This document shows positions 1 to 10,732 of a stretch of 64,000 nucleotides of DNA, piece by piece. Each line of letters starts with the position of its first letter. Within the stretch, counting starts at the first letter, position 1. The DNA is from Ligula intestinalis. Taxonomy: Eukaryota; Platyhelminthes; Cestoda; Diphyllobothriidea; Diphyllobothriidae. The stretch lies in NCBI GenBank assembly GCA_036362985.1, contig JAYGXS010000010.1, positions 2,782,771 to 2,846,770 of the forward strand, written 5' to 3'. The translations under genes and the position numbers were made by a program. Below the pieces are notes generated by a model that saw only the letters and a program-made list of their open reading frames with translations, had not been told where the DNA came from and made no database searches.

Positions 1-625
1 TATTTGAATTGTGATTTCAGCAAGCTGCACGATGGGTGCGAAACGAGGCCTTCCTTTCAACAACTTTTCCTCCAACTTGACATTGATAACCCCCCAACCC
101 TCCGAAATGGCCATCTTTATATGACGTTTCATAGTGGTTCTGGCGCCAATCATAATCATACTTCCTGTCCTAAAATACATGAAAATGCGAAAGTACTTTA
201 AAAGTGAGAACGAACGCTCATGGAAATAGGCGAGTTCGGTAAATACCAAGTTACCCACACATGGTCGACCCACTTCCAACGAAAAACAATATCGGCATGT
301 GCGGTCTAAATGGTTCACCAGACGTGTACATAATGTGATTCTGAGACACTGCATTAACGCTGATTAATTGGAGTGTTGTGTGTCCTATATAAATAGCAGA
401 CGACGAGTGAAATGCTTGGGAATATGAAGGGGCCACTTTGGCGAAAACAGCCGTCAAACATGCAACCATACGCCCATGCCGGCGAATATGCGTACTCTTC
501 AAAATCTGGCTGTGATTTATCGTCGTGCGTGGAACACTCTAGAGGTTGACACTGCGTCACGCCAACTGCAGGATAAAGTGACATCATTAGATTGGTTGAC
601 TTTGATGAACCACTAGTCATGGAAT
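1..625 (-). pseudogene. Relic of the secreted-protein gene family (exons 3 and 2), cut by window start
   Basis: On the minus strand, 1-165 matches the terminal exon of the gene at 46724-47563, sharing the stretch around VKLEEKLL and the LHD/LQL-type segment. An AG acceptor lies just before it, near 164-170. Farther upstream, 250-570 aligns at nucleotide level with that gene's exon 2, most clearly at its end, where a run reading like 'accatttagaccgcacatgccgatat' in the relic parallels the intact exon. Stops and frame changes break the reading frame, and no signal-peptide exon is found. The same diverged relic recurs at 17825-18220 (same orientation) and 58745-59463 (opposite orientation). I see homology and decay directly; that it was once a gene is inferred from the intact paralogue. 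Confidence 0.6.
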
Positions 626-3360
626 TGCGAATCGAAATTATTGCCCAACATTCACACTTCCGTTACCTTACAAAACTAAACGCCTGCCCGAAGAACTCAC
701 TCCCTGCTTTGTCAACTAAGAATAGTCAAACAATTAACGGCTGGAATAAACCGCAGTGCAAGAGATTGTATGGTGGGACCTGACCAACAAGTCGGAGTTG
801 TAAATATCCAAAGCTAGTTTGCTGTGCCATTTTTGGCAGACTCCTCTTTGCATCAGTTTACTTTATGTCGGTTGACATTAATATTTGACACTAACCTAAA
901 GCTTGTTCTGTGCCCTGCAAGGGCCACTGACGGCTTGATCGCACTGAGTTAGCAAACACCTCTAGCATCTACTTCTTGACACCGACCTCTACGACAAAAC
1001 TGCTACTCTTTCTGACCTTTTGTGTCTCTTTTTGTTCTCCTGTTTGCCTATGTATTGCCAGGACTACCCGATGATGACCTAAATACTGTGGTTTCTCGTT
1101 TGGCTCGTTTGTTCACGAAGCTCACATCTTCAGAGTTTGACCTGGAAATACGATAATTCGCTTCTTCAAACGATGGAGTCCTGTGACAAGTGTGTGAGTC
1201 AGCAGTTTTTCTAAAGTGCCGTGTATGAAGTTTTCAAGGAATTTTAGTGAAGACAACAGTTAGGTCGGTATTACGAACATAGGCGAAACAATGTTTTGCA
1301 ATTATGGCTATTACCTATTCGGAATTACGGTATAGCACCTTAACAATATAAAATTCATACTACTCTTTGTACTCCTTGTTTTTAGAATGGGCAGGTTCGT
1401 GTTTATTCCATTGATGTTGACGTTTCCAACACCAACATGTTCGTAGACTTCTCGGTTCTGACATCAAAAATTCACGATTTAACCATCCACCTATATCCTG
1501 TCTAAGAAGTGCGTTTATTTTGGTGAATTGAGAAAGAAGTTACATAGATTCCACAGCACTTTATAAAAGATATTGCTCATACTGTAAACAATATAGGCAG
1601 TACTAATAAATTGACATATACCGTGTATTATGGATGAACATCTGACAATCGTAAAAAGCCCAGAATTGGAAATCAGGTGGTCATTTTACAGAAAGTTTAT
1701 AATGAGGAGGGGATTTTCGGGTGCTAAATTAAAAACTCATATCACGTGTCCTACGCCATTGTGTTGACAATTGTGCTTGGAAATTTACAAATTACAAATT
1801 TACAATTTACATGAAATTGCAGGAGTTTCATGCCAAAACCTTATAGCCGTACGATCGTTAAAACGTTCCTGGAGTTCGTGATTGGGAAGTCCATTGCGAG
1901 TATCATGAGTTCGCTACGGGTCAAAACGAGAAATCACAGTAGAAGTTGTAGCGTTTACCTCTGACGTGGTCATCATATTTCCCCCTACTAGATTTTGCGT
2001 CCTTAGGAACTTTTTTATACCAAATAAGCCTCACTGCCACAAATCCTCTGCCGCTTAATTCATATTTCACCACCATCAATTTCTTACCTACAAATATCCA
2101 AAGATGAAATTGTCTGTCTTTGTATTTCGCATTGGGTTGTAGCCAATCCTATTCCAAAGTTGCTTAGTAAACAGCGAATAATTGTTCCATCTTTACGAGG
2201 GAAAGACGACCAAGATACCCTCCTATTAAGAGGAGCGTGAACAAACATATGTGAGCCAGAATTATTTTCCATAATCAGTAGCGGCGCAATTCGAATCGAA
2301 TCAAGGTTGAAAGTTCTAGGATCTTCGATGGCGTGCTAAAATTAGTAAATTTCATCATGTTTCTTTACCAAGTCAGTAGTCGCAGGACTTTGCAGTCAGA
2401 CTGTTTCATTAATGCTGCACTTTTTATCTTATTTCCCCTTATGTGCTGCTAGCTGACGTTCGACTTGACTCTATTTGGTCATCGTATCTCTGATTAAAGT
2501 TATATTGAGTCAACCCAACCTTCTTCCGTTTCCACACAAATCACAATTATTCTAGGCTCTTACCTGTGCAGTAATATCATTGACACATTTATATCCGTTT
2601 TTTGGCCGATTTTTGCTACATGTTCAGCGTCCACAATTTATGCGAAGGGTTTCGTGAGCATCCACTTTTAACGATTCCCTCATATTTTTTTCGTATCTAT
2701 GTTTGCCACCCCTATCCACTTCTCTTCAATTATCCCAATCTCTTTAACAGTAATATTACCATATTATGCAGACGCTATAAGTTGTACTGATCACCTGTAA
2801 TTTCTTCCCTGCAGATTACTGAGCGTAAATTGCGTCGTGAAAATGGCCTCACTATAATAACGTTTGACTTGAGACCAGTCATGAGTAAGATGACTAAATG
2901 TCGGGCCTCAGATTGTTAGCTTGATCAACTTGTGCTGCGCATTCCTGCACCTTAGGCTGACTCTCTTACTTACGAGTTAAAACTCGTTACGGATACCTTT
3001 AAGTTAAAGTGACAAGGGCACACTAAAGATCAGGGCTCTGGATGTCATCTTTATGTTAGATCATCCTTGATTATATGTAGTACTTGATGACTAGAAAACA
3101 AATCTCACATCGAGTACCGGAGCATGGGTTTTCCTTGGTTCGCATCTACAAAACTCAATTTCACAAAACCAAAGATAAAAAAGACGAAAGCCCTGCGTGT
3201 AGACAGGAAGACTTCGTTCAACAGTTAATACATCTTAAATGATTTCAAATGTGATAACTTACTATAAAGTCATCCAAAGGGCAATGCAATTGAGGTTTAT
3301 TTATGCAATGATCTCAGAAATGTCACTTCCCACACCTTCGATAGATTAATAAAATAGACG
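626..3360. repeat. Copy A of the large composite repeat, upstream part
   Basis: No intact gene is visible. The stretch is collinear with 18220-20880, and parts recur inverted: 780-1660 matches 57650-58570 and 1700-2280 matches 54850-55440. The segment 780-1160 is also a diverged internal repeat of 4206-4640 (shared words such as 'aagtcggagttgtaa' and 'actgacctcttgtgt'), so one dispersed sequence occurs twice within the unit. On the minus strand, 2820-3030 preserves traces of an F1 GIY-YIG C-terminus, seen better at 16783-17040. Short open frames here are not conserved between copies and look like chance. Confidence 0.6.
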
Positions 3361-6300
3361 AATATTACATGATGACTTGTTTTTTTGTTTGGCGCAAATA
3401 TACTCATCAGTTTATGACCAGTTTGGTTGCATCATTCTCAAAATTGATGTGGTAAAACAGAATGCACTCGAAACTCTGTAATTGCATTTTTGGCAAAAAG
3501 ACGTCCATTTTTCTAAAAGCCATATGCTTTAAACTCCCCTTACTCATTTTAAGGGCTCTCCTACAGAGCAATGTATATTTATAAGACGTTTGGTTCTATC
3601 GTAGTAAACGCACTCCATATCAGAATTCTCCCCATTTCACCAAAGGTAATGCCTAGTTCCCTGGATACATTTAATTCAAATGGCCGTTTTTCTAGCTAAA
3701 AATAATTTGCAGGGGTGAATCTACTAAGTGGATCATAATAACGTGACAACATTTGTCACATCGATTAAGTAGACGTCCTTCAAAAAAAGCAAATTATAAA
3801 TTTAAACGTTTAAGAACTTTTGGAAATAAAAAGGGGCCAAGTTGGAGAAAACGACACACAAACCATGCGAACAAACGCACATATCCTGACTTTATAGAGC
3901 CTTACTGACATCCATATTCTTAGGCCCCTCGCCACACTGTATGGCATCTCTTCATTATGGAGGACGTTGTTTTGTGCGTAGCAGAATCAAGATGTTGAGA
4001 CTGCGTCACACCAATTGTCGGAACAATTTACATCACAACATGGATTGACTTCGACTGAATATGGGATGGGAAATAGACTGACGCAACACTGGATATGGGA
4101 GAGATAATAGAACGTTATGACGGTGATTAAATTTGTAGGAACATTCAAAAATAAATGCTTACTCAAATTGTTTATTTCCTGCTATACCAATTGGTGTGAG
4201 GGCAAAATAGTGCAGAAACAAGTCGGAGTTGTAACTATCCACAGCTTTTTTAACCGCACCATAGTTGGACGATTCAGGTCTTCAGCAATTTTGTTTTTGT
4301 GCAGGCGGTTGATCTTGAATTCGGACGCCAAACCTAGTAAGCTACAGCAAATACTGTGTTTTAAGGACGGATTGACCAGACAGATTTTGCAGAGCACACT
4401 ACGTGAGCTAATTCACTTTGGCAGGGTATATGCCAAATCCGAATTTCCTCCACATGTAGTTCTCGCCCATTCAGACGAAAAGGTTCCTTTTACTGACCTC
4501 TTGTGTCCTTTGTTGTTGTCCTGTATGTCCAAGTGTCTGTCTGCCCAGGACTAACCTATGATCACCCAAATACTGTATTATTCCGGCTGGCTAGTTAACG
4601 AAATAGTAACACAAGTGACACTTTCGGATTTTTCCCATGAATGGAAAATACTCAATCCTCCAGACCATGGACTCCTGCGGCACGTATATCGATTGGCATA
4701 TTGACTAAGATGCCGTACACAAAAGATACTAAGAAACATGCCGAAGATAAAAGCGGATTGATGCAGGGTTGTGCAAATGGCAGCCCAGAATTAGCCTTAG
4801 TTCCTTTGGGTGACTGCCATCCAATAACTTAAAAGGCATTACGAGCTGTGTGTCTATGAACGAAACAATCTGTGAGACAATTTCACGGGTGAAACGAAAC
4901 CTCGTTATTTACGGTTGATAACTTGCAGGGCAAAACTGCATCGTATGTAGTTATATGCACTCATTTATCTCAGTTATTTGGGGAGATCTGTCATCATCAA
5001 TACGATCGAATAAACTGCAAGTTGCTGATTTATTAATAATACATTAGGATATTGATGATTGCATAACATATGAGGTAGTAATGAGGAACAAAAGTCAAGA
5101 CCTGCAGACAGTGAAATGTTCATGAGCATGTATCGATAAATTGTCAAGTGAGTTTGTAGTATTAAGGGAGAAAAACCGGATTATGTGTGATCGTTCCATT
5201 AGGCTGGTGCGTGCCTATGAGAGTTCCAAACTGCTCGTCTTGAGAGAGTTAGATTGGCAGGGACCGCAGCTCACAACAATGTAATAGCATAACTGCTTGC
5301 AGGAGCACCCATCAGGGAGATGACTGAACTGAAAACGATCGCACGGAGCACTTGCACATCAAACTTTGGATTCACGGTTATTAGCCTCGGTTAAACGTCT
5401 ATTGTAACCAATAAGATATTTCTAATAGCGAATAAGATACAACAACTAGCAGATTATCAAAATCTTTGATGAACTTTTATCGGAAAAAAATATGAGTGGA
5501 AAGGGGCCTGTTTATTTTTATGGGAAGGACACTATCGTCTGAGATTCCACCATCATGCTGATGAAAGCCTACGAGTGCTTCGAGTGTCAGCCATTGTTAA
5601 ATAAATAAATGAAGCGCTGGGGCTTAATTTCACAATCATGTTTAGTCCTGAAAGTCCTGCAAACAACTTTCAAGACGAAATTTAACTTGGTAATTTGGCA
5701 TATAGTTGGACAGGTTATTTGATCACCTGAGTGGATTTGATGATGAGAAATGCTTCAGTTTGGAAAACTGCTATCTTTTTTAAAGTAATGGAGCGAAATA
5801 GGCATAAATTTTGGCTTAATCATGAGTAAGTTTATCTCGAATAAATTTGCCATGCTATAGGGTATGACAAAACCAAAGTTTTTACTTTTATGCATTGTGC
5901 GGTGGGACAACACCAGAATAAGAAAAAAAGTGGAATAATGCTTCTTTTCAGACCTGTAAAATGTTGTTCCCAGTTGATAAAATGAAAGTGAAGCCAATTT
6001 AAAGGAATTGCATTTATTTTTGTAAACAAGTGACAATTTAAGTTTAAAAAATTACATTTTGCTATTCTGTCAAGTTTTGTATAATAAAGTGCATTAATAG
6101 GTTTGCATGACTCAATTGTTTTACTCCACTGCAAGCTATGAGCACATAGGCAAACTTTGCCTTATATGTAACCGTGACGGTGATTTAAAGGTGCCATTTT
6201 TACATTTAAGTCAGGAAAAAATATATATTTTTTTAAACTACGCGTTCAGCTTATGTGTTATTAAGCACATACCTCATTAGAGAAGCAGCCGCCAGGAAGG

Positions 6301-6460
6301 CACGAGAGGGGAAACCTTTCGCGATAATATTTGGCGCGCTTCGGGTCGAAACTAGACGGGAATGGGGTCGCAATAGGCAGTCCACTAGGGCCCACATTCG
6401 TGGCTATTTTTATTTTTCATTCAGGAAATACAACGTCACCTAGATATCATATGACAAAAC
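3361..6460. repeat. Copy A of the large composite repeat, central part
   Basis: This is collinear with 20880-22935 (copy B) and 60258-62560 (copy C), and inverted at 14850-16486. Copy B lacks the equivalent of about 5410-6705, and copy C lacks about 5070-5510, so each copy has its own deletion. The longest open frame, 4117-4554 (+, 145 codons), is broken in the other copies and is not called as a gene. The dispersed segment at 4117-5030 also occurs inverted at 40900-41500 and 43150-44350. I see no RNA gene or regulatory site. Confidence 0.6.
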
Positions 6461-6461
6461 T

Positions 6462-6880
6462 GTAGACAAGGTACGTGAACGACATATTGATGATTGTTGA
6501 TTCTAAGGAAAACAATGATGACTTCTCCAAATTTATGAATACCCTACAGCTGAATATTAAATTTACAATGGAAACAGAACAGATTAAAAATCTATCCTGA
6601 GCAGGTGTCGTCATTTTTAGAGAACACAGTGGTACAATATGACACAAGGTTTTCCATGAAATTCCAAGAAAGTGCAGTTCCTGCATTTTCTAAATTGCGT
6701 ACCAAATCAAGGAAAAATAAATCTTCTGCATACCTGTTTTCAACGAGCATGCGATATTTTCTCCAGCGAGACCCTAAATGCAGAGCGTTCTTGCATCAAA
6801 AAAGCCGTGGCAATCCTGAAATCATTATTAAGAAGCATACTTATTGCCAGAAGTAGACAATATGCGAGTTCCAGGAAGCA
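6462..6880 (+). pseudogene. Penelope-like element F1, reverse transcriptase C-terminal fragment (copy A)
   Basis: Translating in several frames gives a decayed PLE reverse transcriptase. It begins just after the position of the catalytic YVDD (VNDILMIVDSKENNDD) and runs through the KFxMETEQ / VVIxREHSGTI region. It then enters the linker typical of PLEs (KINLLHTCFQRA, followed by a SETLNAE-like block and an IKKAV-like helix). Frameshifts and stops are present. The same segment is at 62560-62960, and a shorter piece is at 22942-23110. The reading is broken at about 6880 by the PLE2 insertion and resumes at 8226. Confidence 0.7.
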
Positions 6881-7255
6881 GTTTAGAAGAAGAAGCTATC
6901 ACTGGAACAATAGTTTTATTTGCCTGACGTTTCGGATTCCCTCAGGAATCGTTAATCAGAGGTGATGATAACATGGGTATGGTCATGGGCAGATGGTGTG
7001 GAGACATGCACGGGCTGCACGGTATTTATAGCTCCTGGTGGTCATTCGCATGTGTGTGATAACTGTGCACTTCTGTTTCCTCCGCTTGGGTCTTAATTGA
7101 TGCGATAATGACTTGAAACTTCGAGTTAGACTCATTATTTGCCACAAATGCCTTCTCAGTGGTGGATGAGGGCCTGCTAATTGCGAGACAATTATGCCCG
7201 CTGTCATCAGAGATGATGTCGCGCCCAGGCCTTCCCACGTGACTGATTCTCATGC
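6880..7255 (-). repeat. Inverted 5' arm of PLE2 copy A (copy of its own 3' end)
   Basis: Read on minus, this encodes the same tail peptide as the 3' end of PLE2 on plus in copy B (RISH-GR-GR...SDDSGHN...RP...EKAxVAxSES), followed by the same 3' untranslated region. That includes the stem GATTCC..GGGAATC and the GAAACGTC box. The direct arm in this copy is 7960-8225. Confidence 0.75.
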
Positions 7256-7329
7256 ACAGAAAATCTTCTCAGTACACTGTATGGGAACGCGAACTCGCTG
7301 CGTTTGGGGCCCTGGAAAATATGACTCGA

Positions 7330-7989
7330 GCAGCTTGCGGCTCACGCACTTCTCCCATCTTGAGGGGGGCAATACGATGACACGGAGAGTCGCTTTTGGC
7401 AAGCCCAAATCCACTAGTTCCAAAAGTTCTGTTTCAAGACGTACTTTACCTGCAAGGGAACTACCTAGGAGCGAGTGAGGGGCACGCCAATGGGTTTGCC
7501 CTTTTCCAGACTATATCAGAGGCTGTACTGCAACGGTTGAAGTCGTCGGTTTTCCAACACCACAAACCAAAATTCTGGGCTCGGTATGCGGCCGATTCCT
7601 TCGTCGTAATTGAGCGGGATCAGTTGGTGGCCATCAAGGGACGTCTAAACGACGTCTTCCCAGACATTCAATTTCCGATAAAGGAAGAAAGGAACAACCA
7701 ACTGGCCTTCCTTGATGTCCTCGCTTGTAGCAAAGATGTAAATGCCCTAAAACCTAAAGTGTTCAGGATAGCAACCAACACTATGAAAATGCTAAACTAC
7801 AACAACAACCACCGAACTGGTCACAAACGTAGCTGTGTAAGAGCACTTTACCGGTGCGTTGAGACGCATTGCAGCGAAGTGGAAGACAACGTTCCTGAAT
7901 TGCAACGCTTTCGATGGGTTCTGAGAGTGAATGGTAACCCACTCAAATTTGTCCACCAATGCATTTATGAGGCCCGTATGCGACCCTGA
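7330..7989 (+). pseudogene. PLE2 reverse transcriptase fragment, copy A
   Basis: The region from 7396 gives a 197-codon open frame that I recognise as PLE RT. The palm segment reads KFWARYAADSFVVIERDQ, where the catalytic aspartates of YVDD are replaced by AADS. It continues through FPDIQF and NNQLAFLDVL, and then a KATNT/HKRSCVRALYR-type linker with VETHCSE and ELQRFRWVLRVNG. Upstream RT motifs (7330-7395) are out of frame. Loss of YVDD makes this copy catalytically dead. Equivalent regions are 23580-24190 and 63330-64000. Downstream the frame runs into the tail ARMRPxxKAIV without a GIY-YIG domain. Confidence 0.8.
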
Positions 7990-8225
7990 GAAGGCAATTG
8001 TGTCAATTAGTGAGTCAAGTGCGAAGTATCTAGCCAGTAACGCATCATACGGTAGATACGGAAGTGAACAATGATCACACACACACGCAGCTGACGACTG
8101 TGAACTATTAATTCAGCGCAGCTTCTGTATGTCTTTCCTCTATCTGCGCATGACCATCACTGTTTTAATCACCTATGATTAAGGATTCCCGAAATATTAA
8201 TATTACTGTCCCAATGATCGCATAT
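7960..8225 (+). repeat. Direct 3' arm of PLE2 copy A
   Basis: This holds the end of the C-terminal tail (EKAIV-ISESSAK), then the 3' untranslated region with 'attaaggattcccg'. The hairpin and GAAACGTC box seen in other arms are partly deleted here (about 8185-8195). It is the reverse complement of 6880-7255. Confidence 0.7.
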
Positions 8226-8670
8226 TCTTCTTCTGGAGTACATAAATTCAATGCAGACAAAATGGATGGAACATTTGTATCTAAAAAGCCTTTTTATCAT
8301 AATTTAACCCGTAAAGGGTGATGGCAGTCCGAATACAATCAAACCATCCATGCGGAGAACCATGGAAAACATACGCTGCAAATCTCTTCTCCTCAAGCCC
8401 TTCTAGCAGATCTTCAGTAAAACGGACAAAGGCTGCTTTGCCGTTCCGCGTCAGGTTTGATTGTGCGTATGCATGCACATGCGCTTGCGAATGTAAGTTA
8501 TTTGTGCGTACACAAAGCCAACTGGCAGCCAAAGATGCTGAACTTTTACCTAACTGGCTTTTCGAGCAAGAAGATACAGTACCACCCACCTCAATTTCTT
8601 AGCATTAGCGAGACAGCAGTGATCCTTGTGACGTTTAAGCCGCTTTTGATGATTATTTGCTAGTGCACAA
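8226..8670 (+). pseudogene. F1 Penelope-like element, linker and start of GIY-YIG domain (copy A)
   Basis: After the PLE2 insertion the F1 reading resumes with the linker (VKGDGSPNTIK-type, matching the LPFKGD...IKRRL block of other PLEs). It is followed by SVKRTKAALPFRVRFDCAYACTCACEC, which corresponds to the KTxKxxLP...CVYxCxCxC...IGRT entry into the GIY-YIG nuclease. The following LAAKDAELLPNWLFEQED matches the helix-rich part after YIGRT. Several frames are needed. Copies are at 24976-25360 (+), 33990-34200 (-) and, strongly decayed, 49090-49230 (-). Confidence 0.6.
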
Positions 8671-9773
8671 ATCGAAGTTTGAGCTTATTCATAGTGAACA
8701 GTCATACTGCTATATTGACCGCACCCCATTCAGAATTTCGTACATCCATCAATTCCTGCTGTGTACGTTTTTTTTCTAAATGAATATCGTTGCCTATATT
8801 GTCTACACCAAATTATGATCTTCGTCAATATGGATGCCACATAAAATGTTTGCTTCAATAATCTCCAGTTATTTAACATTCTTAGGACAAGAATTTTAAG
8901 ACTGCAGTTATATTTCTTTTGGTTTATTGCTCCATCATTGCTGTTTACTGATCAACGAGCAAATCCGTTTATTTATCAATACGGTAGAGATATATGATAT
9001 GATTAAACACGTCCTTTTCAAATTGCATAACTGCTTTCTTATTTTGTGGTTTCAAGCATGATTGTGATTTTTATTTGGCGTAAGCGATATTTCGCATCAA
9101 AAACTTTTGATATAGTCAATTTTAGTACATTAAACTTTCGAGTATACACGAGCCTAAGCTGCCTGTCAGAAACGTGACGCCTTTTCGCATGTTGTGACCC
9201 ATAGCTATAATATGAGTCAAATTTTAACTTCGCAGCTGCGTAGATAATTGCCCACGCCATCAGCAAAACAGGCCAATCGATTATAAATTAATTATAGAGA
9301 ATTCTAGAGAATGAATTAAATCTCAAGTCACTCCGACCATACTGGATTGCAGTTAAAAATCAGAAATTATTGCCATTTAGATTGCACATTTTTCTAAAAA
9401 CGAATCGAATTCCTCGCACTCATTAATATGTGTTTTTGATGGATCGCTCCTTTAAGGCATGTCACACATCTTTTCTAAATCAACTCACTTCTATTTTTAA
9501 TGAAATCTATCTGTGATCATCAGCTGCTTTGATCTTAGTGACGCCTTTGCATTTGTATAAACGCTGGATCAAATTTTCTTCAATATTTCAACACAATGTA
9601 GGAGCAGGCAAAGTCCAAATCCAAATCTTTATTTCCAGAATATTGATTGGAGGCACCACAGTATGCGTACACACGCCAGTTAAGCAAAAATATATCCAAC
9701 CAAAAAGTAAATTTAATAGGCAGCTTCAAATGGCAGCAGGTGTCCCCATAATGATGCATAAGAAGAAAGGTGA
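8671..9773. repeat. 3' flank of the gene/F1 unit, copy A
   Basis: This is multi-copy and noncoding as far as I can see. It is collinear with 25361-26390 and is the inverted equivalent of 47564-49000 and 32443-33900. The stretch 9140-9260 still resembles the F1 GIY-YIG C-terminus on plus (around 'cgtgacgccttttcgcatg'). The ribozyme segment expected just after it, by comparison with 48243-48295, is deleted here. Confidence 0.55.
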
Positions 9774-10620
9774 AACTTTCTACAACCACTGACATTATTC
9801 TACTCCACGCTGAAGAATTGCCTCTCGTAGAAGCATCCCTATGTTCGCCACAGCCCATTTCTTCCAGCCGTTACATTCAACCTTGGGAATAGAACGCTCA
9901 ATGTCGTCTATTATTGAACTAAAATTTTGAATTTTGAGTTCAGCAAGCTGCAGGATGTGTACTGAAGGATCACTTTTTTCCAACAGCTTCTCCTCCAACT
10001 TGACGTTCAGTACTGCCCCCGGAAGGGTTATCAAAATCTGATCTAAGGCAGTGAATATGGAGTCAAACGCAATCACATGAGGCGTCCTGAAAGGTAAGAA
10101 TGCGGACATCCCTTACAATTGAGAGCTAAAGTAATAAGATGAAGGCCTATTAGACAAAATGAGTTCACTAAACAGGAAATGAACCACACGTGGTTGACTT
10201 ACATGAGCTTAATAAGAATATCCACACGTGCAGTCTGAATGGTACACCAGACATCCGTGACGAGCGCTGCACTTTGAACAGAACGGCACTCTGGCTTTGC
10301 TTCTGCCGTCCATATTTTCATTTCAAATTCATTCCAGCCAGCAAAAATAATTTCTTGACTATCGTCAAGGACTTGCTCGGATTATCAAGCTTTAGCGCAG
10401 CATCTGCATAATTCACCTATCCAGCATTTCGCGGACATTGTTGTGGCCCTGCATGGCAAAAAAATAGATGAGTTGGTAATTTCATGTTATTCACACCGTC
10501 CCATTAAGCATGCCGGCATTCATAAAAGCGTTCAAATTAATATGTTCATGAACCAGAGTTTCCTAAACATCCAAAACCCGAAGTAACACTTAACAGAAAT
10601 ACAGAAATCAATGCAAGCAT
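9774..10620 (-). pseudogene. Pseudogene paralogue of the 46.7 kb secreted-protein gene (all three exons recognisable)
   Basis: The exon layout matches the intact paralogue. Exon 1 (10620 to 10554) starts with ATG and gives MLALISVFLLSVTSGFGCLG, a convincing signal peptide. Exon 2 follows an AG acceptor after a poly-T tract (about 10424) and keeps the C-x14-C pair (KPEC...DVWC). It ends at an AT|GTAAGT donor near 10192. Exon 3 starts after TTTCAG at 10098 and runs to about 9795. Defects: a TAG in exon 2 shortly after its first cysteine, a one-base deletion later in exon 2, a weak exon 1 donor (GTTCAT instead of GTAATT), and CAA changed to TAA four codons from the end. The TATAAAAG of the intact copy is GATAAAAG here. 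A CR1-like insertion lies about 105 bp upstream of the ATG. Confidence 0.8.
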
Positions 10621-10725
10621 TTGGGTCTGAGAGGTGAGCAATGCAGTGTTGGCGAATGCCGTGCTTTTATCCATATTTTTGAATAATCAGCTTTCACCTC
10701 CTCGGGCAGCATAATTGTATGCTTC

Positions 10726-10732
10726 AGGATTG
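10726..10732 (+). repeat. Left target-site duplication (AGGATTG)
   Basis: AGGATTG directly precedes the CR1-like element and is repeated at 12113-12119. The unoccupied paralogous site carries it once, as CAATCCT on plus at 46612-46618. Confidence 0.85.

Larger units (their letters stand above)
6880..8225 (+). mobile_element. Penelope-like element PLE2, copy A, nested in F1
   Basis: The insertion interrupts F1 between its RT linker (ends about 6880) and its GIY-YIG linker (resumes about 8226). It has three parts: an inverted copy of the element's own 3' end (6880-7255), an RT fragment on plus (7330-7989), and the 3' end in direct orientation (7960-8225). The arms share the hairpin GATTCCC/GGGAATC region and, on the coding strand, an 'acgtcag' run. 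Unlike copy B, no GIY-YIG core is present: the RT linker fuses directly to the C-terminal tail at about 7965-7990. The outer edges lie in GAAGAAG / CTTCTTC runs, which extend the inverted repeat. Confidence 0.75.

Noticed and set aside
4117..4554. 145-codon plus-strand open frame as a gene
   Set aside because: The frame is broken in copies B and C, and the minus strand is also open over part of it. No domain or signal recognised.
8281..8589. Minus-strand 102-codon frame (conserved VRFTEGLLEGL-like peptide in several copies)
   Set aside because: The plus strand of the same repeat encodes the PLE linker and GIY-YIG entry, seen best at 24976-25360, so the minus frame is a shadow.
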